DNA of 64,000 nt from Nomia melanderi. Lineage: Eukaryota; Arthropoda; Insecta; Hymenoptera; Halictidae. The stretch covers positions 37,295,160 to 37,359,159 of the forward strand of contig NC_134999.1 of NCBI RefSeq assembly GCF_051020985.1, written 5' to 3'. The position numbers and the translations under genes are program-made. Position 1 is the stretch's first letter. Each line of letters begins with the position of its first letter. This document shows, piece after piece, positions 57,440 through 64,000 of this stretch. The notes below the pieces were generated by a model. That model saw nothing but the letters and a program-made list of their open reading frames with translations, did no database searches and had not been told where the DNA came from.

Positions 57440-58390
57440 ACTTTGATTTATTTCTTGAAAAACATAGTAAGAAAATTATAACTTAACGTTGCCATATTTC
57501 TTTTTATCAACACGAATTATAGTGGACTGTTGTAGAGTTGATTATTTTAATGATTTAATATTTTGTTTCAATCGAGAAGTATATGACGCGAGATTATAGA
57601 GGGAGTAGAATAGGAAATAGAAATGAATGAGACTTGTGTGATAGAGATTCTGTAGTAGTCACGAGTAAAACTCTTTATTCCGACCAGCGTGACGTGTAAA
57701 ATTGATTCAGCGGTAAATAAATATAACTGGGGCAGCTCAAGTGGCCGAGGATTTTACATTATTGAATCTGAAACGCGGAGTTTTGGCTGACCATTGACGA
57801 AAGTAGCAGAACCGGAGTGATTTTATTTTAGGTCTGTGTATTCGATATCGACGTATGAATACGGGATTCATGAGCATGTAGTTCTATTTTGCATTACACG
57901 TCCTTTTGAATAATTTAAGGCTCGGAACGTGTTCGTATCTTGCCGTGAAATATTAGGGTCCCTAAATACGAACGATCGAAAGTTGAGGTTTCTTGAATAA
58001 TTTTGCATTCTTCGATGGTCGCTGCATGGAACGCGCGGAATTAATAGCAATAATAATATCATTATTTGATCGAACGCTGATCATAAATTCCGGGCGATAT
58101 TTAAAATGCAGGCAATAATGTATACACAAAATTCAATTTTACGGAAGCCGCGGAACGTCCGGGTATTACTAAAACGCTCATTAATACAATGTGGTGTATA
58201 ATATTCGGTATGGAACGCGACGGAGATAATTCTGGAGCACGAATTCCTGACGTCTGCATTGTAACCCGGACACGAGGAATTCTCTTATGTAAAAGTCAGA
58301 TTAAAACATCGACGGGTCAATGCATAATACTTGTGTCCTCGTGCAATTTACGAGCGTGTAATTAATATTCGTTATCGAGCGATATTGGAG
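57440..58390. other. noncoding stretch, no feature seen
   Basis: Mixed composition, nothing recognised. Confidence 0.45.
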
Positions 58391-58396
58391 ATATTA

Positions 58397-58565
58397 GTGA
58401 CTCGTACTACTTGCTTTTAATAATTATTGGACATTGATACCTTTCCATCTGTGTCTTTTCCTTTAAACTTAGAGTATCGAACGTGTATTATACTTATATT
58501 AAACAAACATTCACGAAGAACGTCTAATAATTTCTTTGGAGGAGATACTATTGACTTATACCACT
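58397..58565 (+). repeat. two phased copies of the GACTYRTACTACT motif
   Basis: GTGACTCGTACTACT at 58397-58411 and TTGACTTATACCACT at 58551-58565, 154 bp apart. Both are preceded by GGAGATA. Confidence 0.6.
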
Positions 58566-58596
58566 TGAAAAAATAAGCTATAAAATTTCAATACAT

Positions 58597-58945
58597 TTAA
58601 CTCGTTGCATCCGAAGATTCTAAATCTAAAAAGATTGCTAAATTATATATCGATTGTTTAAATAATAGAAGCCAAACTACGATCTCTTACTGTTCGAGCA
58701 CTTAAATCATTAGTTTCTGATTTAGTATTCCAAATATGAAAATTTGAACACAAAAGATAATTCATTCACGCCACATAACTCGTTGCACAGGAAGATTCTT
58801 CGAAAAATAGAAACTTTCATCAAATGAAGCTAAATTATATATCGACTGTTTAAATAATAGAAGCCAAACTACGGTCTCTTACTGTTCGAGCACTTAAATC
58901 ATTAGTTTCCGATTTAGTATTCCAAACATGAATCATCTCTTAAGT
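58597..58945. repeat. decayed TTAA element duplicated in tandem, 178-bp unit
   Basis: TTAACTCGTTGCATCCGAAG at 58597 and ATAACTCGTTGCACAGGAAG at 58775. The units share TATATCGAYTGTTTAAATAA and CGAGCACTTAAATCATTAGT. The interior resembles the element at 28915-29127. Confidence 0.8.
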
Positions 58946-58949
58946 TCAA

Positions 58950-60890
58950 ACAACTAGCCAAGCATCCCTCTAATCAACAGCAATCATCTAAAAGAACGTT
59001 CGTGCCTCTCGCGAAGAATAAAATCAAATAAACTCTGAAACGCACAGGGCACACGTCACACACATTTCCTCTACAGCCGCGTATGACGATGACCTTGCCC
59101 GATTGCAGTTTTATCATCGGAAAGGGAAGTCGGTCGTCGCTGGTACAGCCAGGGGTGCGCGCGACGGAGAGGGCCGCAGATAGAGAACGGCAGCGAGAGC
59201 TGATCGATTACCATCGACGGCAGAAATATTTACGGCGCGCAGTAAAACTTGCAATTGCAGTCGCGGACCCTCTAAAAGTGGATGAAACGCTTTCAACGGG
59301 AAAGCGTCGACGTCGGCGGCGGCGGCGACTCGCGGAAAGCGCACGAACAGAGACGGAAGCAACGAACAACGTAACCGTCGTGCGTTACTCAACGGGATGA
59401 AAAGGGCCGGGAGGGAAAAGAAACCAGCGGGAAACGTCGAGCGAGAGCAAACACGGCGAGAAAGAAAATTGATCTGTTCCCGGTGTTTGCTTTACGTCTT
59501 TCCACGCCGGGACGGTTCCCGTCGCTAATCCGTGTCGCTCGCGCCTAATTTATTCAGAACGGTTTCACGGCCGACACAAACAGCCCCCCGGGCGAATTAT
59601 AATTAATTCCCGCCCCCTCTCGCCGGGGTGGGAAAGGAAACGAAAAGCGAAACTGCAGAGAAGCCAGACCGAAGTAGCCTTTTGTAGTTCTCGTCCCTCG
59701 GCCTCCGCCGCTCCACCCCTCTCCTTTCGTTATGATAACGCAAATTTATTTCAGCCTCTTACCCTCCTTTCGCGATAAAAGCCTCGTGAGAACGGCGAAA
59801 CTCGCGGAAGAGGATCCGTGTAGCCGCTCCGATTGCGCGCCGAGAATTCCGCGAGAATAATGAAATGGGCCGGAAAGTTTCCGCGGGAAGGGAAAATAAA
59901 CTTTGGACGCAGTGATTCCTTTCGGGAATTTTCGAATTCGAACGGGAAATTCAAGCGAGTGCGTTCCAGTGTTTTCCTGTTTTTCTTTAATTTTTTTTGT
60001 TTTGAGGGGTGATTTTGGGAACGAGGTCAGTTACTTGCGATGGGAATCGGGGGAAGTTAAATAGGGATGAAAGGGGTTGGTACTGGGAAGACGAGGGCAG
60101 CGTGTAGGCAGAAAATGTGTCAATTTGGTTTGTTTGACTGGGCCGTCTGACACCGCAGGGTATTATTCTACTGCCAGTTTCTCGGACCCATATTGCCAGG
60201 CTACGCCACCCTGGGGGATTTGCAGTGCAAATGCAACATCATCCCTCTGCCGACTATCCTGAAACCGACCCGCCCGGGAGATTCTCCCTAATGGTAATTA
60301 CAGAATTATTACCAGCCATTTCAGTGATCACCCTCTCGTGGAACAGGGGATGGCTGCGATCGATTTCTCATTCACTTAGGTTTTTCTGCTTTTATTCCGG
60401 GAAGTTTCATGCCTCGCGCTCTCGGGACCGTCGCAGTCGTTGATTTGTTGCTACTCGTCGCGTATAAACGAAACGATGCATTTTGGTGAATAATGGGTAT
60501 AAAATGTAAATAAAGATATTCGAGCGGGTGGGGCGTAAATAAAAATATCTGGAAAAACGTTGGGGATAGGAATTTGTAAATGGAAGCTGTTTATATTAAC
60601 GTAATTGAAAGTTTTACTTGCGAATGTCAAATTGCAGTGATGGTATGGGCTTCGTGAATTGATCGTGTGAAAGAGACAAGTGGCAGGTACCTAGGAAAAG
60701 ATGGGTGACCGCGGCTCTTTACGCATTTTTCTTCTGAATTTCTTTGCTCTACTTTTCTTCTGTGCGTTTGTTGGTGGTACTTGATGCTTTGAGTATCATC
60801 ATTCAGATTGTACTCACTATTATTTGAATAAACTTGATGGATAATTTAATCTTCGTAAGTTATTGGATTCCTCGTAATTAATAGATGAAT
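58950..60890. other. noncoding stretch; one weak open frame at 59083-59400
   Basis: The frame begins seven bases after CTCTACAG, a fair splice acceptor, and encodes a 105-residue, arginine-rich peptide with a run of eight arginines. CpG-rich DNA yields such peptides easily, so it is not called as a gene. The rest holds no feature. Confidence 0.4.
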
Positions 60891-60999
60891 TTCGAGTGAT
60901 GTGGATAAGTTATCCAAATTTGATTACCCTTCGGATTATTCAAAAATCCAATCAATCCAGATTTCCTTGCGGAAAATGTAATAATAACGAATCCAAGTC

Positions 61000-61410
61000 A
61001 TCCAAAGTATTCAGAATAAATGAATTCAAAATCCAAATTTATCCAGAAAAAATGGTACTCAAGTGAGTTTGGATGTTACAGATGATATTTGAATACATAT
61101 CCATAATATTCAGAATAAATGAATTGAACGTCCAAAGTTATCCAGAAAAAAATGGTACTCAAGTGAGTTTGGATATTACAGACGATATTTGAATATCTAT
61201 CCAGAATATTCAGAATAAATGAATCCAAAATCCAGAGTTATCCAGAAAAAAATGGTACTCAAGTGAGTTTGGATATTACAGATGATATTTGAATATCTGT
61301 CCAGAATATTCAGAATAAATGAATTCAAAATCCAAATTTATCCAGAAAAAATGGTACTCAAGTGAGTTTGGATGTTACAGATGATATTTGAATATCTATC
61401 CATAATATCC
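61000..61410. repeat. 100-bp tandem array, about four units
   Basis: ATGGTACTCAAGTGAGTTTG recurs at 61052, 61152, 61252 and 61351, that is, 100, 100 and 99 bp apart. Units share TATTCAGAATAAATGAATTC and are over 90% similar. Confidence 0.92.
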
Positions 61411-61414
61411 CACA

Positions 61415-63170
61415 CCGAAATATATGCAGATGACGCAGTGTCTCTAACAGGATGTTACGTCCACAGCAAAATCAATTTGGCCAGCAGAGGCCGTCCGAAT
61501 CATATTATGATTTTAAATCGGGCTGCAAACTCTCCCCATAAAATTTCGTTGAGACGCGGTGGCCCACCTCTTTTATGCTTGCTTTGCTTGTTATCGGGGG
61601 TATCATTTTACGGCTACTCCGCCCCCTTCATCTCCGTTTTTACCTCGTCCAACTCGCGCTTCCTTTTTTCCCCGGCGCCGCGTTAAATTTGATAAAAATT
61701 GCGACCGCTTTACGGCGGCCAGCTTGTAATTTGATCGGCCATGAACTCGATCTCCCGTTTAACGTGGACGACCCTCGATTTACCGGGAATAAATTTCGCC
61801 TCGTCCTTTGCCGTGCCCGACAGCCGATTCCTTTTTCAACTCTTCCGCCAACCCGACGCTCACTTTTAAGGGAAATCGATCCCGTTTCCCAAATGCGATC
61901 TATGAATAACCTCGCTCGCGGTACGTACCGATATATAGGGGCAAAAGAGATTGATGGAACGGATGTAATGTATTCCGAGCGAACCTGCTTCATTTCTTCT
62001 TTTCCATCATCGACTGAATAGCATGTAATATCCCATTACAACGTTAAGTGAATATTTGCGGAATACTACGCGATACGCGAATAGATATAGTAGTCAGATG
62101 CGCTTCAAGCGTACAGAAAAGTAAGTACATCAAAATCCCTAAGACACCTAACCATACAAACGTTTTCAAAAAACTATATTCTCCCTAAATAAAATAAAGC
62201 TTCATTTCTTAAAAAACGGACGTCTACAGAAACTCAGCCAATCGACGTAATAGAATAACTAATGCCAACAAAAGAACAAAGATATTCCATTCGATTCGAA
62301 TGATCCGATAATCGAGTTCCGTAAACTACTCGGAGGTTCCATAGAAACCCGGGAAAAAACGTTTATTGCTTCGCAGGGCGGTGAAAATAGCCGGTAACGC
62401 GATAGAACCACGGTAATATTCGATCGTTCCCGGCTCTCGGCGGAGAACAGGATCGACATTGGGTAAATCGTTCGTTTGATCGGCGAGTGGCTCGCGAAAT
62501 CGACAATGCGTGCTCGTCGAAACAAGCTGGCCGGAGAGTGTACAGACCAGCGAAGCGGGAGGACGGAGAGGGCGGTGAAAAAAGGAGCAACAACGGGCTC
62601 GATTGCGGCCAATCAAACACGAATAGCCGAGCCACGCATTAGGAATCAATTAGCGGTTCATTTATTTCGACCGCAGCGAGTCGCGCGGGAAAAGACTGCG
62701 GCGCGCGGCCCGGCGCGAGATAAAATGATTAATCGCCGTAATTAATTGGTCCCTCGCCCCGGGGAGCAGGGTTTCGCGTGTCACGGCCGGCAACGGAGGG
62801 ACAGAGGGAATCCGGAATTATTAACGACGCCGTCGGACGCGATTCCCTCGGTGTTAAATGCTGGCTTCTTCCGGCGTGTCGGGATTTTATTTGTCCTTGT
62901 CACGGCGACGCCTCCCGCGCGGAAGGGATAACTTTCCCGGTAAATATTATCGTTGCTCTCGTCTATTTGCGACTCCTGGTAACCGATCATTTCTACTGGA
63001 TTTTCGGGAATCGATGTGTCTAATTAATTACTCTGATTTAATTATCAGTTGATCAAATTTGTGGTCTTTTCTAGGATATCGAAGAAATGCAAATAGATTA
63101 TTTAGAGTCTGAATCTTCGTATTTTCTTTTCTTCGCACTGTTTCTTAGTAAATATTTAATCAATCTTTCA
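61415..63170. other. noncoding stretch, no feature seen
   Basis: CpG-rich at 61550-61960 and 62390-62940. The 148-codon frame at 61575-62021 overlaps a minus-strand frame of 117 and has no recognised domain. Confidence 0.45.
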
Positions 63171-63176
63171 GACAGG

Positions 63177-63338
63177 TTAAAACTACCGAGCACTTCAATT
63201 GACTTTTGAAAAGTTCAGACTTCAATTGATTTACAATTCAATTTGCTAAATGAATTTCTTTAATAATTTCTCAGAGAAACATTTGTTACCTTTCTAATAA
63301 TTGCAGAAAGAAGACATGTGTGGTAGTTTTAGTGTTAA
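63177..63338. mobile_element. TTAA element, CACTAAAACTACC variant
   Basis: TTAAAACTACCGAGCAC at the left, GGTAGTTTTAGTGTTAA at the right, 162 bp; the left terminus has lost a few bases. The interior matches the reverse of 11482-11687. Confidence 0.72.
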
Positions 63339-63339
63339 T

Positions 63340-63925
63340 GAAACAATCATATAAGTTTCTAAATTAGTTTATTCAAAGTTATAGACACTCAGTACGTCCA
63401 ATACCATAAAATTCAGGTTCAGCATTATAGCAGAGCATGAATTCACTAATGCCAAGAATTTCTACAGCGCGAACGATTCCCGATTGACAAGAACAAACGT
63501 TACAATCTAGGGATCAGATCTTCCATAACAGAATTTGCCATGGCAAATTTTTCGGGTTTGCTCGAACCGAATCGCCAATCGACCAGCGAACGGGATACAC
63601 GCGTGGGCGTTGGTTAGAGGCGGTTAAGGCGCGGTGGAAGTTTAAGAGGCGCGTGAAATGGGACGAGGAGCACGGGTAGAGCGCGAAACTGAGTGCAAAG
63701 TTGTCGGACATATGTGGCGGAAGTGTTGAAAGACACGGCGAAGTGTTTCCCCCTGGCCGGCCACCCGCGGCCCCCTTCACACCGTTGTTCAGCCGGAAGC
63801 TTTTATCGTTCGAAACGTCCCGCCGGCCAACTTTTCCTTGTCGCCGGGGTAAAAGCGGCGTCTATTGTGTCTTCCCCGGCGACACTTGTGCACTGGCTTC
63901 CGGCCGATTAATCTTTATCGATTAG
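63340..63925. other. noncoding stretch, no feature seen
   Basis: Mixed, CpG-rich at right. Nothing recognised. Confidence 0.45.
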
Positions 63926-63930
63926 CTCGC

Positions 63931-63947
63931 CTCTCTCTCTCTCTCTC
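63931..63947. repeat. (CT)n microsatellite
   Basis: Pure CT run near the right edge of the window. Confidence 0.9.
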
Positions 63948-64000
63948 GTTTTTTCACGATCGCGGAGGAAAGTTGTCCGCTGGCAAACACCGGCACGCTC

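Overview
The window looks like nuclear DNA of an insect, most probably a hymenopteran and perhaps a bee. This is an inference from sequence style: CpG-rich blocks alternate with AT-rich stretches, the noncoding DNA is very loose, short TTAA-flanked DNA transposons are abundant, and there are remnants of an LTR retrotransposon. I did not recognise a species. No open frame on either strand exceeds about 200 codons, none resembles a known protein, and I found no tRNA, rRNA or known microRNA. The best reading is one large intron or an intergenic desert. The only gene-like signal is near the left end: an ATG-free, CpG-rich segment (about 971-1164) with an initiator-like start and a GTGAGT donor, which could be a noncoding first exon on the + strand. 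If so, the rest may be its long first intron.

The recognisable content is mostly repeats. (1) A community of short (about 160-280 bp) TTAA-flanked elements, probably non-autonomous piggyBac-like MITEs, falls into about a dozen families. Each is defined by the terminal sequence after TTAA (for example CCCTTTGCACTCG, CCCTTTGCGGACGAA, CCCCTTGSC, CACTAGAACTACCG, CCCTTAGCACTCCAGG, CTCTTTGACTGCC, CACGTTGAGTGC). Seven families carry a strong palindrome just inside one end, with a family-specific core. (2) Copies nest inside one another at TTAA sites (5966-6692, 15582-16028, 26050-26492), and one sits inside an LTR (10281-10941). (3) Three LTR copies are present (10.3, 38.3 and 43.2 kb); the last is followed by a primer-binding site resembling the tRNA-Pro type. 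(4) About seventeen low-copy tandem arrays have units of 42-344 bp, several of them grown from TTAA elements. (5) Foldback elements or large hairpins lie at 4573-4785, 39405-39710 and 56114-56535.

Layout: 1-2.1 kb candidate first exon and flank; 2.1-2.8 kb 344-bp duplication; 4.5-6.7 kb dense TTAA elements; 8.3-17.6 kb scattered elements, the first LTR and a GC-rich block; 18-28 kb SSRs, a GAAGCT-rich array, three further arrays and a nested element; 28.9-35.8 kb the densest TTAA zone; 36.4-37.2 kb a chimeric satellite; 38.3-43.8 kb LTRs and minisatellites; 44-59 kb fewer transposons, but fifteen window-wide copies of a same-strand motif (consensus near TTGACTYRTACTACT) concentrate here, often 130-155 bp apart; 61 kb a 100-bp array; 61.4-64 kb plain DNA.

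No set of genes works together here. What the window shows is how short transposons insert, nest, duplicate and turn into satellites, plus one unexplained phased motif.
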